A stretch of 9,423 bases of DNA from an uncultured Lactobacillus sp. (GTDB taxonomy: Bacteria > Bacillota > Bacilli > Lactobacillales > Lactobacillaceae): assembly GCA_946409675.1 (NCBI GenBank), contig CAMJXI010000036.1:1-9423 (forward strand), written 5' to 3'. Position 1 is the first letter of the stretch. Each line of letters opens with the position of its first letter. A program made the position numbers and the translations under genes. Shown piece by piece: positions 1 through 7,004 of this stretch. The notes beneath the pieces were generated by a model. The model was given only the letters and a program-made list of their open reading frames with translations. It made no database searches and was not told the origin of the DNA.

Positions 1-56
1 AGCGCGGGTCATAACTATACATACTATTAAAAGTACTAAAAGAAGAAACATGCCTT
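1..56. other. Unexplained left-end segment that breaks clpE
   Basis: ClpE homology, read on the minus strand, stops sharply at about position 57. The conserved GYVGYEEA is intact, but the family normally continues with GQLTE. Here the frame reads KACFFF and stops at a TAG (36-38). The 56 bases encode nothing recognisable, and I see no terminal inverted repeat or known adapter in them. They may be a chimeric contig end, the edge of an inserted element, or a real genomic junction. Adapter at the other end of the window makes an artefact the leading suspicion. Confidence 0.6.
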
Positions 57-1655
57 AGCTTCTTCGTAACCCACGTAACCTGGAGGAGAACCAATCAATT
101 TAGAAATTGAATGCTTCTCCATGTACTCACTCATATCAAATCTAATCATTGAGTCAGCTGAACCAAAGAGTTGGTTTGCTAATTGCTTAGCAAGTTCAGT
201 TTTACCAACACCGGTAGGTCCAACGAAGAGGAATGAACCAATAGGGCGTCCGGTCTTATTAAAGCCGACCCGGTTACGACGAATTGCTCGTGCAACCTTA
301 TCAACCGCTTCATCTTGGCCAATCAAGTGGGCCTTTAAGTCAGCACCGAGATTCTTCAATTGGTTTTGTTCTTGTTCTTTTAACTCGCCAACAGGAATGT
401 TGGTTTTTTCTTCGACAATTTTTTCCATAATCTTTTCGGTGATTTGTGGAGTCTTATCGGGGTCGGTGTTTTGATCCTTCATCTTGTCGTATTTTTCGAT
501 TTGATCACGGTAGTAAGCCGCTTTTTCATAGTCTTCTTGTTTAAGTGAATCTTGTTTTAATTTTTCAGCTTCGTTGATGCGGTTCTTCAATGTTTCTGGA
601 TCGATTGAAGGAATCGTTAAGTTCATTCTTGAACCTGCTTCATCCAAAAGGTCGATGGCCTTGTCAGGTAAGAAACGGTCTTGAATATAACGAGCTGAGA
701 GTTTTGCAGCACCATCAAGTGCTTCTTCAGTATATTTAACGTGATGGTAGTCTTCGTATCTCTTCTGTAAGCCGTGCAAAATTTGAATCGTTTCATCCAC
801 AGTTGGTTCTTCAACCGTTACGGGTTGTAAACGACGGGCAAGGGCAGAGTCCTTTTCGATGGTCCGGTATTCGTTTAAGGTTGTTGCACCAACGAGTTGT
901 AATTCACCACGAGCAAGGGCAGGTTTTAAGACGTTACCTGCGTCCATACCGCCTTCAGCGTTACCAGCACCCACGATTTCGTGAATTTCATCAATGAACA
1001 AAATAATCGAATTGTCTTTTTGCAACTCTTCGATTAACTGTTGCATTCTTTGCTCGAATTGACCACGGATTCCGGTACCTTGAACAAGGGAAACGACATC
1101 AAGTCTGATGACTTTCTTCTCTTGTAACTTGGCAGGGACAGCACCATCAGCGATTTGTTGTGCTAAACCTTCGACGACAGCTGTTTTACCAACACCAGCC
1201 TCACCAACCAGAACAGGGTTGTTCTTGGTCCGGCGGTTCAAGATTTCGATTACCCGGGCAATTTCCTTATCCCGACCAATCACAGGGTCGATTTTTCCAT
1301 CACGAGCCTGTTGGGTAATATCCACCCCAAATTGGCCTAAGATTGAGTTTCCTTTAGGACCTTTGTTGCGGCCGTTACCACCACCCATTCCAGGTTGAGG
1401 AATGGGACGATTTTGAGTTTCTTCGTTAAAGTTATTTTGGTTTTGATTATTAAGTTGATTCAAGAGATCATCGAAATTATTGAAACCAAATGGATCATTA
1501 TTATTATCGTTTGTCATTGAGTTTCCTTGGGCATTTGCCGAATTTTTCAGTAATTGATAGCAATTTTGGCAGAGATCGATTTCTTGTTTCTTACCATTAA
1601 CGCTAGCATACATATGAATAGTTGCTTCGCGTTGATGACAGTTTTGACATAGCAT
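36..1655 (-). CDS. clpE: ATP-dependent Clp protease ATP-binding subunit ClpE, 3' part missing
   Basis: ClpE is a cytoplasmic AAA+ unfoldase that feeds misfolded proteins to the ClpP peptidase. In order, the protein shows: an N-terminal zinc finger (C3, C6, C29, C32) typical of ClpE; an Asn/Gln/Gly-rich linker (about 45-100); AAA+ domain 1 with Walker A GEAGVGKT (151-158), Walker B ILFIDE (about 218-223) and candidate arginine-finger residues in ALARRLQP (271-278); a UVR-like coiled segment (about 365-392); and the start of AAA+ domain 2 with Walker A GPTGVGKT (479-486). About 533 residues are genuine, where the family usually has about 700-750. The second Walker B and the C-terminal domain are absent, and the last six residues (KACFFF) are foreign. 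The ATG at 1653-1655 follows an AAGGTGG ribosome site (1664-1670) and places the zinc finger at the N terminus, as expected. Transcription starts from a CIRCE-overlapped promoter upstream. Identification is firm. Whether the gene is truly truncated in the organism is unknown. Confidence 0.95.
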   Translation of the reverse strand: MLCQNCHQREATIHMYASVNGKKQEIDLCQNCYQLLKNSANAQGNSMTNDNNNDPFGFNNFDDLLNQLNNQNQNNFNEETQNRPIPQPGMGGGNGRNKGPKGNSILGQFGVDITQQARDGKIDPVIGRDKEIARVIEILNRRTKNNPVLVGEAGVGKTAVVEGLAQQIADGAVPAKLQEKKVIRLDVVSLVQGTGIRGQFEQRMQQLIEELQKDNSIILFIDEIHEIVGAGNAEGGMDAGNVLKPALARGELQLVGATTLNEYRTIEKDSALARRLQPVTVEEPTVDETIQILHGLQKRYEDYHHVKYTEEALDGAAKLSARYIQDRFLPDKAIDLLDEAGSRMNLTIPSIDPETLKNRINEAEKLKQDSLKQEDYEKAAYYRDQIEKYDKMKDQNTDPDKTPQITEKIMEKIVEEKTNIPVGELKEQEQNQLKNLGADLKAHLIGQDEAVDKVARAIRRNRVGFNKTGRPIGSFLFVGPTGVGKTELAKQLANQLFGSADSMIRFDMSEYMEKHSISKLIGSPPGYVGYEEAKACFFF

Positions 1656-1678
1656 TGGCTATCCCACCTTTCGTGTAG

Positions 1679-1701
1679 AATCGAGTTTTTTTACCTCGAT
1701 T
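1679..1701 (-). repeat. Inverted repeat at the predicted 5' end of the clpE mRNA
   Basis: AATCGAG (1679-1685) and CTCGATT (1695-1701) are perfect 7-base inverted arms around a 9-base T-rich spacer. The predicted clpE transcription start is near 1698, so the transcript would begin within or beside this hairpin. It could stabilise the 5' end or serve as an extra protein site. It is not a terminator for clpE, because it precedes the gene. Function is inferred only. Confidence 0.45.
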
Positions 1702-1704
1702 AAT

Positions 1705-1733
1705 ATTATACGATTAGCACTCTAATAGTTCAA
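1705..1733 (-). promoter_or_regulatory. clpE sigma-A promoter
   Basis: Read on the minus strand, a TTGAAC -35 (1728-1733) and a perfect TATAAT -10 (1705-1710) are separated by exactly 17 bases. The predicted start is near 1698, giving a leader of about 43 bases before the clpE ATG. The CIRCE element covers the -35 and most of the spacer. Confidence 0.8.
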
Positions 1734-1740
1734 GTGCTAA
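1714..1740. promoter_or_regulatory. CIRCE element (HrcA operator) of clpE
   Basis: The sequence TTAGCACTC-N9-AAGTGCTAA matches the CIRCE consensus TTAGCACTC-N9-GAGTGCTAA with one mismatch, at the first base of the right arm, and with exact spacing. It overlaps the clpE -35 and spacer, so HrcA bound here should block RNA polymerase and be released on heat or protein stress. It also lies about 40 bases upstream of the divergent small gene's -10 and might affect that gene. No CtsR heptad pair (GGTCAAA type) is visible in the interval. Confidence 0.92.
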
Positions 1741-1757
1741 GTCTTATATTTTGTAAG

Positions 1758-1786
1758 TGGCTTATTTGGAATTCAGTTTGTATAAT
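1758..1786 (+). promoter_or_regulatory. Putative promoter of the small gene at 1807
   Basis: A perfect TATAAT -10 (1781-1786) has only a weak -35, TGGCTT (1758-1763), at 17 bases. The predicted start near 1793 would leave a very short leader that begins just before the AGGAGG ribosome site. Confidence 0.55.
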
Positions 1787-1806
1787 ATTATTGATAGGAG
1801 GCAAAA

Positions 1807-1992
1807 ATGGACACAAATTATGAAAATATTTTAAATCAACTTATTTCAGGGGAACTTAAAGAATATGAGGTTACTCCCGAAAACGCTTTTAATTTTCAGG
1901 CTGCGTTACGTAATTTTGGTAAAAGAAAAGAAATTAGCGGTGCTGCACAGCGCAACGGTGGCATAGTTTATAGTGGTCTACATAAACAATGA
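1807..1992 (+). CDS. Small protein of unknown function (61 aa) between clpE and ptsH
   Basis: I do not recognise a named domain. The ATG at 1807 follows an excellent TAGGAGG ribosome site (1795-1801) at good spacing, and a TATAAT box lies just upstream, so translation is likely. The predicted protein is soluble with no signal peptide or membrane segment. Its N-terminal half is acidic ([17 protein letters not shown]), and a basic, glycine-containing C-terminal half follows ([16 protein letters not shown]). There is no cysteine. It is a separate short transcript between the divergent clpE and the ptsHI operon, with about 106 bases to ptsH and no clear terminator between, so some read-through into ptsH is possible. 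I recall similar short proteins beside ptsH in other lactobacilli, but that is memory, not a search. A regulatory or adaptor role would be speculation. Confidence 0.75.
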   Translation: MDTNYENILNQLISGELKEYEVTPENAFNFQAALRNFGKRKEISGAAQRNGGIVYSGLHKQ

Positions 1993-2003
1993 AAACATTT
2001 ACA
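1990..2003 (+). promoter_or_regulatory. Candidate cre site (CcpA) upstream of ptsH
   Basis: TGAAAACATTTACA fits the catabolite-responsive element consensus TGWNANCGNTNWCA at every defined position except the central G, which is A here. It lies about 16 bases upstream of the proposed ptsH -35, a position more compatible with activation than with roadblock repression. The central CG is normally well conserved, so this is a candidate only. The site overlaps the stop codon of the small upstream gene. Confidence 0.4.
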
Positions 2004-2018
2004 TTGGTGGTTGTTTAT

Positions 2019-2048
2019 TTGACAAAAAAATGATAATCTTAGTATCGG
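2019..2048 (+). promoter_or_regulatory. Putative ptsH promoter
   Basis: A consensus TTGACA -35 lies at 2019-2024. The -10 is not clear: TAGTAT (2040-2045) gives a 15-base spacer and TATCGG (2043-2048) an 18-base spacer. A GATAAT at 2032-2037 is too close to pair with this -35. A promoter in this interval is expected because ptsHI is strongly expressed, but the exact start is uncertain. Confidence 0.45.
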
Positions 2049-2050
2049 TG

Positions 2051-2064
2051 TTGAGTTCGCTCAA
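2051..2064 (+). repeat. Small TTCG-loop hairpin in the ptsH leader
   Basis: TTGAG (2051-2055) and CTCAA (2060-2064) pair perfectly across a TTCG loop. No T-run follows, so it is not a terminator. With the proposed promoter it would sit at or near the 5' end of the ptsHI mRNA and could stabilise it. The five-base stem is short, so chance occurrence is possible. Confidence 0.35.
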
Positions 2065-2098
2065 ACAATTATTAGGAATTAAAAAGGAGATTTTTACA

Positions 2099-2365
2099 AT
2101 GGAAAAACGTGACTTTCATGTAACAGCAGAAACAGGTATTCATGCTCGTCCTGCTACATTATTAGTACAAGCTGCAAGCAAATTTGGTTCAGATATCAAT
2201 CTTGAATTCAACGGCAAATCAGTTAACTTGAAATCAATCATGGGTGTTATGTCACTTGGTGTTGGCCAAGGTTCAGACGTTACTATCAGCGCTGAAGGCG
2301 ATGACGAAGCAGACGCAATTGCTGCTATCGAAGAAACAATGACCAAGGAAGGATTAGCTGAATAA
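2099..2365 (+). CDS. ptsH: Phosphocarrier protein HPr
   Basis: HPr is the small cytoplasmic carrier of the phosphoenolpyruvate:sugar phosphotransferase system. It takes phosphate from Enzyme I and passes it to the sugar-specific EIIA proteins. The 88-residue product has the normal family length. His15 lies in the active-site motif GIHARPA and is the phosphorylated residue. Ser46 lies in NLKSIMGVM and is the site used by HPr kinase/phosphorylase in Bacillota, where P-Ser-HPr is the CcpA co-effector. The ATG at 2099 follows an AAAGGAG ribosome site and gives the canonical N terminus. In-frame upstream codons from 1973 lack a ribosome site and would put unrelated residues before the HPr fold, so I reject that longer start. 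The stop overlaps the ptsI start by one base (TAATG), indicating a two-gene operon with translational coupling. Confidence 0.98.
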   Translation: MEKRDFHVTAETGIHARPATLLVQAASKFGSDINLEFNGKSVNLKSIMGVMSLGVGQGSDVTISAEGDDEADAIAAIEETMTKEGLAE

Positions 2366-4098
2366 TGACGAAAACAATTAAAGGTATCGGAGCAAGTGAC
2401 GGTATTGCCATTGCTAAGGCATATATGTTAGTTGAACCTGACCTTTCGTTTTCTAAATCATCAGTTAGTGACATTGATGCTGAAGTAGCTAAATTACAAT
2501 CTGCTATTCAGACCTCTACCGACGAATTACATGTAATTCGTGAAAAGGCAAAAGAAAACCTGGGTGAAGAAGAAGCCCAGGTTTTTGACGCTCATTTGAT
2601 GATTTTAGCTGATCCAGAATTTACTGGAGCAGTTGAACAAAAGGTTAAAGATGAAAAAATCAATAGTGAAGCTGCATTAGATGAAGTTTCACAAATGTTC
2701 ATTGGCATGTTCGAAGCAATGACAGATAATCCATACATGCAAGAACGTGCAGCAGATGTCCGCGATGTTTCAAAACGGATCATGGCTCACTTATTGGGTG
2801 TGGATTTACCAAACCCTGCTTTAATTGACCAAGAAGTTATCGTTGTTGCTCATGACTTGACCCCTAGTGATACAGCACAACTTAACAAGAAATACGTTAA
2901 AGCTTTTGTAACAGACATCGGTGGTAGAACTGCACATTCTGCTATCATGGCTCGTTCACTTGAAATCCCAGCTATTGTTGGTACTGGTAGCGTTACTACT
3001 GAAATCAAAGCAGGCGACAAGGTGATTGTTGATGGTTTGACTGGTGATATCGTTATTGATCCTTCGGACGCTGATGTGACTAAGTTTACTGCAGAAGCTG
3101 CTGCCTTTGCTGCTCAAAAAGCAGAATGGGACAAATTACGTAACGAACCAAGTATCACTGCTGACGGCAAGCACTATACACTTGCTGCTAACATTGGTAC
3201 TCCTAAAGATCTTGACGGTGTCCACGAAAATGGTGCCGAAGCTATTGGCCTTTACAGAACTGAATTCTTGTACATGGATTCAGCTGAATTGCCAACAGAA
3301 GAAGATCAATTCCAAGCATATAAAGAAGTTATCGAAAGTATGAAAGGCAACTCAGTTGTCGTTCGGACTATGGATATCGGTGGGGATAAACATCTTCCAT
3401 ATCTTCCTCTTCCAGAAGAAGAAAACCCATTCTTGGGCTACCGTGCTATCCGTATTTCTCTTGACCGTCAAGATATCTTCCGTACTCAATTACGTGCTTT
3501 GATTCGTGCTTCTGCCTTTGGTAAATTGGGTATCATGTTCCCAATGATTGCAACTATCCAAGAATTCCGCGATGCTAAAGCAATCTTTGAAGAAGAAAAA
3601 GCAAAACTTGTTAGCGAAGGCGTTAAAATCTCTGATGACATTGAAGTCGGTATGATGATGGAAATCCCTGCAGCTGCTGTTTTGGCTGACCAATTTGCTA
3701 AGGAAGTTGACTTCTTTAGTATCGGTACCAACGATTTGATTGCTTACACATTAGCAGCAGACCGTGGTAACGAACACGTTTCATACCTTTACCAACCATA
3801 TAACCCATCAGTATTGCGTTTAATCAAACACATTATCGAATCTGCTCATGCAGAAGGTAAATGGGCTGGTATGTGTGGTGAAGCTGCCGGAGATCCTATC
3901 ATGGTTCCTATTCTTCTTGGAATGGGTCTTGATGAATACTCAATGTCAGCAACAAGTGTCCTTAAAATCCGTAGCTTGATGAAGAAATTAAGCACAGAAG
4001 ATATGAAAGACCTTGCTGAACGTGCAACTAAAGAATCAGTAACTAACGACGAGAATATCGCATTGGTTAACGAATTCGTTAAAAAATTCAGTAAATAA
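2365..4098 (+). CDS. ptsI: PTS Enzyme I (phosphoenolpyruvate-protein phosphotransferase)
   Basis: Enzyme I catalyses the first step of all PTS sugar uptake: it autophosphorylates from phosphoenolpyruvate and transfers the phosphate to His15 of HPr. At 577 residues it is full length. The N-terminal region contains the HPr-binding helical domain and the phosphohistidine domain, with the active His191 in [13 protein letters not shown]. The C-terminal PEP-binding barrel shows [11 protein letters not shown] (Arg298), [12 protein letters not shown] (Arg334), MEIP (Glu433), GTNDLIAY (Asp457) and the catalytic Cys504 in GMCGE. No key residue is missing. Translation begins at the ATG that overlaps the ptsH stop; the ribosome site would lie in the ptsH tail (AAGGAAGG, about 2345-2352). 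A strong intrinsic terminator follows 20 bases after the stop, so ptsHI ends here and copY is a separate unit. Confidence 0.99.
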   Translation: MTKTIKGIGASDGIAIAKAYMLVEPDLSFSKSSVSDIDAEVAKLQSAIQTSTDELHVIREKAKENLGEEEAQVFDAHLMILADPEFTGAVEQKVKDEKINSEAALDEVSQMFIGMFEAMTDNPYMQERAADVRDVSKRIMAHLLGVDLPNPALIDQEVIVVAHDLTPSDTAQLNKKYVKAFVTDIGGRTAHSAIMARSLEIPAIVGTGSVTTEIKAGDKVIVDGLTGDIVIDPSDADVTKFTAEAAAFAAQKAEWDKLRNEPSITADGKHYTLAANIGTPKDLDGVHENGAEAIGLYRTEFLYMDSAELPTEEDQFQAYKEVIESMKGNSVVVRTMDIGGDKHLPYLPLPEEENPFLGYRAIRISLDRQDIFRTQLRALIRASAFGKLGIMFPMIATIQEFRDAKAIFEEEKAKLVSEGVKISDDIEVGMMMEIPAAAVLADQFAKEVDFFSIGTNDLIAYTLAADRGNEHVSYLYQPYNPSVLRLIKHIIESAHAEGKWAGMCGEAAGDPIMVPILLGMGLDEYSMSATSVLKIRSLMKKLSTEDMKDLAERATKESVTNDENIALVNEFVKKFSK

Positions 4099-4118
4099 TC
4101 CGCGTTAAAGCGCAAACT

Positions 4119-4146
4119 AACGACCTCATTCGGGGTCGTTTTTTTT
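4119..4146 (+). terminator. Rho-independent terminator of ptsHI
   Basis: AACGACCTC (4119-4127) pairs with GGGGTCGTT (4132-4140) in a 9-base stem with one G-T pair and an ATTC loop. The 3' arm runs directly into a T tract (4139-4146). This is a textbook intrinsic terminator. Confidence 0.93.
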
Positions 4147-4161
4147 GACCAAAAATATCTC

Positions 4162-4190
4162 TTGCCAAAATAAGGTTACAAGTGTAAACT
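4162..4190 (+). promoter_or_regulatory. copYB promoter
   Basis: TTGCCA (4162-4167) and TAAACT (4185-4190) are spaced by 17 bases. The first cop box covers the end of the spacer and the start of the -10; the second lies just past the predicted start near 4197. This explains how CopY would shut the promoter. Confidence 0.65.
4177..4186 (+). promoter_or_regulatory. cop box 1 (CopY operator)
   Basis: TACAAGTGTA is a perfect TACANNTGTA cop box, and its flanks also fit the extended consensus RNYKACANNTGTARNY. It overlaps the promoter -10 region. Confidence 0.92.
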
Positions 4191-4208
4191 GATTCTTGTA
4201 AGGAAGTC

Positions 4209-4218
4209 TACATTTGTA
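4209..4218 (+). promoter_or_regulatory. cop box 2 (CopY operator)
   Basis: TACATTTGTA is a second perfect cop box with the extended flanks. Its centre lies 32 bases, about three helical turns, from box 1. Two boxes upstream of the repressor gene is the classic enterococcal and lactococcal arrangement. Confidence 0.92.
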
Positions 4219-4240
4219 AACTAGAATTAAGAGGTAAGAA

Positions 4241-4681
4241 ATGATCGAAGAAAAAACACAGAAGATTTCTCCAGCAGAATGGGAAATTATGCGTATCGTT
4301 TGGACACTTGGTAAAACCACTGTGCAACAAGTCATCGATATTATGACTAAAAAATCAGATTGGTCTCCATCGACAATTAAGACGTTGATTACAAGACTTG
4401 CTAAGAAAGATTTCTTGGCAAAGGATGAAACAACCCGGCCGATGATTTTAACGGCTAAGGTGGCCGAACGTGCGACCATGCAAGAAGAAGTTGATGCAAT
4501 GTTTGCCAATTTTTGTGCACATTGTACCGGTGACATTTTGACACAATTGGTTAATAACCTAACTTTGAGCCAAGCAGATTTGCAAAATTTAGCCGAAGTA
4601 GCTGAAACAAAAAAAGTTGATGCACCGACGGAAGTTCAATGTAACTGTCTGGGTGAGTCACACGAAATGGGGTGCAATTAA
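4241..4681 (+). CDS. copY: Copper-responsive repressor CopY (BlaI/MecI family)
   Basis: CopY represses its own operon by binding cop boxes as a dimer and is released when Cu(I) displaces Zn(II) in its cysteine-rich tail. The 146-residue product has the usual length. Residues about 8-75 form the BlaI/MecI/CopY winged helix (ISPAEWEIMRIVW near the start; WSPSTIKTLITRLAKKDFL as the recognition region). Residues about 80-125 should dimerise. The tail is atypical. The canonical motif is CxCx4CxC, but here there is CNC (134-136), then eight residues including His141, then a single Cys145. An additional CxxC (C92, C95) lies in the dimerisation part. Metal binding may therefore use another geometry. 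A ribosome site (AAGAGG, 4229-4234) precedes the ATG. The TAA overlaps the copB ATG by one base, so the two genes are translationally coupled. Two cop boxes upstream confirm the assignment. Confidence 0.95.
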   Translation: MIEEKTQKISPAEWEIMRIVWTLGKTTVQQVIDIMTKKSDWSPSTIKTLITRLAKKDFLAKDETTRPMILTAKVAERATMQEEVDAMFANFCAHCTGDILTQLVNNLTLSQADLQNLAEVAETKKVDAPTEVQCNCLGESHEMGCN

Positions 4682-6897
4682 TGAAAGATAACGAGATGAA
4701 GATGGACCATTCAAAGATGGATCACAGCAAAATGGATCATGATATGTCCGGCATGGACCACAGCAAAATGGATCATGATATGTTCGGCATGGATCACAGT
4801 AAAATGAACCACGATATGTCTGGCATGGACCACAGTAAAATGAACCACGATATGTCTGGCATGGACCACAGTCATATGGGTCACGATATGTCCGGCATGG
4901 ATCACTCACATATGCACCACGGCATGGAAGGCATGGAGCACATGGGTAACTTGAAGGCTAAGTTAATCACTTCAATTATCCTGGGTATTCCAGTGATGTT
5001 GCTTTCCCCAATCATGGGACTCGATATGAGCTTTCACCTGAGCTTTCCAGGCTCAAGCTGGTTAGTCGTAATTCTTTCAACGATTCTCTATTTCTATGGT
5101 GGATGGCCTTTTATTGGCGGTGCCTATGAAGAACTGAAGCGGAAGAAACCCGCAATGATGACGTTAATTGCCATGGGTATTACCGTAGCTTACGGCTACA
5201 GTGTGTACGCCTTTATCAACAACGATATCTTGCACCAAATGCCCCATGTCATGGACTTCTTCTTCGAATTAGCTTCATTGATTATCATCATGCTGATTGG
5301 CCACTGGCTCGAAATGAATTCGGTCATGAAGGCTGGTGACGCTTTGTCACAATTACAAAAACTTTTGCCTGACATGGCTCACGTCATTCATGAAGGCAAC
5401 AGAATGCATGACATGCCCATCAATACTATACAAAAAGGCTGGAACGTCCTAGTTAAAGCCGGTGAGAGTATTCCGGCCGATGGTGTGATTATTTCTGGAA
5501 CTAGCCGCGTGAACGAATCACTCGTTACAGGTGAACCAAATGCAGTTTCTAAAAAAATCGGTGATTCAGTTATCGGTGGGACCATCAACGGCGATGGTAC
5601 TCTAACCGTCCAAGTCACCCAAGAAAGTGGTCAAGGATTTTTGGCCCAAGTGTCTGATTTGGTCTTAACAGCACAAGCTTCAAAATCGAAATCTGAAACA
5701 TTAGCAAGTAAAGTTGCTGGTTGGTTGTTCTATGCAGCCTTGACCATTGGTATCTTAGCCTTTGTAATCTGGCTGCCAATTGCTGGCTTAACCCAGGCAG
5801 CATCGATTCTCGTAACCGTATTGGTTATTGCCTGTCCCCACGCTTTAGGATTGGCTATTCCCTTAGTTGTTTCTCGTTCGACTGCAATTTCTGCAGCTAA
5901 CGGGCTATTGATTCGTCAACGTGAAGCAATTGAAAAAAGTAAACAAATTGACACCGCTGTTTTTGATAAGACTGGTACCTTAACCGAAGGGGTCTTCGCA
6001 GTCAAATCACTTCGTAGTCTGGCTGATTCTTATACCGATGAACAAGTCGTTGGAATTTTTGCTAGTCTTGAAACTAGTTCAAGTCACCCAATTGCTAAGA
6101 GTATTGTGGATTACGCTCACGAACAAAACGTCGAGTTACCTGCTGCTACAGACGTTGAAACAATCAAGGGTGTTGGCCTGAAGGGTAGTATTGCTGGTCA
6201 AGAATACTTGATTGCTAACCGCAAATATCTCGAGGGACAAAGTGTCACTTTTGTTCAAGAGGACTTTGATGCCTTAGCAAAACAAGGTATGACAGTGAGC
6301 TTCTTGCTCGCACAAAATCGAGTGATTGGGATTGTTGGTGTAGGTGATCAGATTAAGGAAAGCTCGAAGTTCTTAATTGACGAGCTCCATGCACGCAATA
6401 TCAAGACAGTGATGTTGACTGGTGATAATCCAAGTACTGCAGCGAAAATTGCTGGTGAACTTGGGATCGATGACTTCAAGGCCGAGTTACTTCCGGCTGA
6501 CAAACAAACAATTATTGCCGACTACCAGAAAGCTGGACACAAGTTAATGATGGTTGGGGATGGTGTGAATGATGCACCAAGTCTTGCCATGGCCGATATT
6601 GGTATTGCAATTGGTGCCGGAACTGATGTGGCCATCGATGCTGCTGACGTTGTCCTCGTTCGAAGTGATCCAAAAGACATCATCAACTTCTTGAACTTGG
6701 CTCGTGCTACCAACCGTAAGATGGTGCAAAATCTTTGGTGGGGTGCTGGTTATAATATCTTAGCCTTACCACTGTCTGCCGGGATTCTTGCTCCAATTGG
6801 AATTATGCTTAACCCTGCTGTTGGTGCCGTCCTGATGTCAATGTCGACTATCATCGTGGCAATTAACGCAATGGCTTTAAAAATCAAACGCGTTTAG
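4681..6897 (+). CDS. copB: Copper-translocating P1B-type ATPase CopB (CPH type)
   Basis: This is a membrane P-type ATPase that pumps copper (and probably silver) out of the cell. Using 738-residue numbering from the ATG at 4681: a Met/His/Asp-rich cytoplasmic tail (1-90) with five 12-residue repeats; TM1-4 (about 93-212); the actuator domain with TGE (283-285); TM5 (about 348-369); TM6 carrying the CPH metal motif (385-387); phosphorylation site DKTGTLT with Asp429; HP motif His469-Pro470; hinge GDGVND (626-631); TM7 and TM8 (about 684-733) with MSMST in TM8. CPH instead of CPC and the His-rich tail, rather than CxxC metal-binding domains, place it in the CopB (P1B-3) branch. An in-frame GTG at 4672 would add three residues. 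The ATG is preferred because it overlaps the copY stop as TAATG, with GGGGTG as a weak ribosome site. The gene ends in tandem stops, TAG TAA. No copZ chaperone or copA lies in the operon here. Confidence 0.96.
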   Translation: MKDNEMKMDHSKMDHSKMDHDMSGMDHSKMDHDMFGMDHSKMNHDMSGMDHSKMNHDMSGMDHSHMGHDMSGMDHSHMHHGMEGMEHMGNLKAKLITSIILGIPVMLLSPIMGLDMSFHLSFPGSSWLVVILSTILYFYGGWPFIGGAYEELKRKKPAMMTLIAMGITVAYGYSVYAFINNDILHQMPHVMDFFFELASLIIIMLIGHWLEMNSVMKAGDALSQLQKLLPDMAHVIHEGNRMHDMPINTIQKGWNVLVKAGESIPADGVIISGTSRVNESLVTGEPNAVSKKIGDSVIGGTINGDGTLTVQVTQESGQGFLAQVSDLVLTAQASKSKSETLASKVAGWLFYAALTIGILAFVIWLPIAGLTQAASILVTVLVIACPHALGLAIPLVVSRSTAISAANGLLIRQREAIEKSKQIDTAVFDKTGTLTEGVFAVKSLRSLADSYTDEQVVGIFASLETSSSHPIAKSIVDYAHEQNVELPAATDVETIKGVGLKGSIAGQEYLIANRKYLEGQSVTFVQEDFDALAKQGMTVSFLLAQNRVIGIVGVGDQIKESSKFLIDELHARNIKTVMLTGDNPSTAAKIAGELGIDDFKAELLPADKQTIIADYQKAGHKLMMVGDGVNDAPSLAMADIGIAIGAGTDVAIDAADVVLVRSDPKDIINFLNLARATNRKMVQNLWWGAGYNILALPLSAGILAPIGIMLNPAVGAVLMSMSTIIVAINAMALKIKRV
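4744..4923 (+). repeat. Five tandem 36-bp repeats encoding the CopB Met/His tail
   Basis: Five in-phase units of 36 bases encode variants of MSGMDHSKMDHD. Successive units change Lys to His, and Asp to Asn, Gly or His, so the last two units are richest in His. The DNA units are similar but not identical. They supply many Met thioether and His imidazole ligands for copper. Shorter MDHSK copies precede the array, from about position 4702. Confidence 0.92.
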
Positions 6898-6913
6898 TAA
6901 CACAATGACACTA

Positions 6914-6950
6914 AAAGACGTCCTAGAAAATTCTAGGACGTCTTTATTTT
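6914..6950 (+). terminator. Long palindromic terminator between copB and the histidine kinase gene, possibly bidirectional
   Basis: Bases 6914-6928 are perfectly complementary to 6931-6945, a 15-base-pair palindrome in which the central AAAATT would form the loop. On the plus strand TTTATTTT follows, serving copB. On the minus strand only TTTT follows, so it may also end the convergent kinase transcript, less efficiently. Confidence 0.88.
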
Positions 6951-7004
6951 GGCTGGTCTATTTCTTACTAATTCTCTTTTGATTTGCTTGTTGTGTTCTT
7001 TTTA

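Noticed and set aside
1641..1650. TTTGAC resembling half of a CtsR box near the clpE start
   Set aside because: Only one incomplete half-site is present, within the coding sequence, and without the directly repeated heptad that CtsR needs.
1973..2098. Longer in-frame start for ptsH beginning at 1973
   Set aside because: It overlaps the small upstream gene, lacks a ribosome site and adds about 42 residues with no place in HPr. The ATG at 2099 has a good ribosome site and gives the standard 88-residue protein.
4658..4909. Two antisense open frames with repetitive Cys- or His-rich translations opposite the start of copB
   Set aside because: They are shadows of the 36-bp repeats in copB. The repeat period is a multiple of three, so other frames stay open and look repetitive. 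No promoter or ribosome site supports them.
4744..4923. Regularly spaced repeats as a possible CRISPR array
   Set aside because: The units are contiguous, in frame and encode the CopB Met/His tail. There are no unique spacers and no cas genes.
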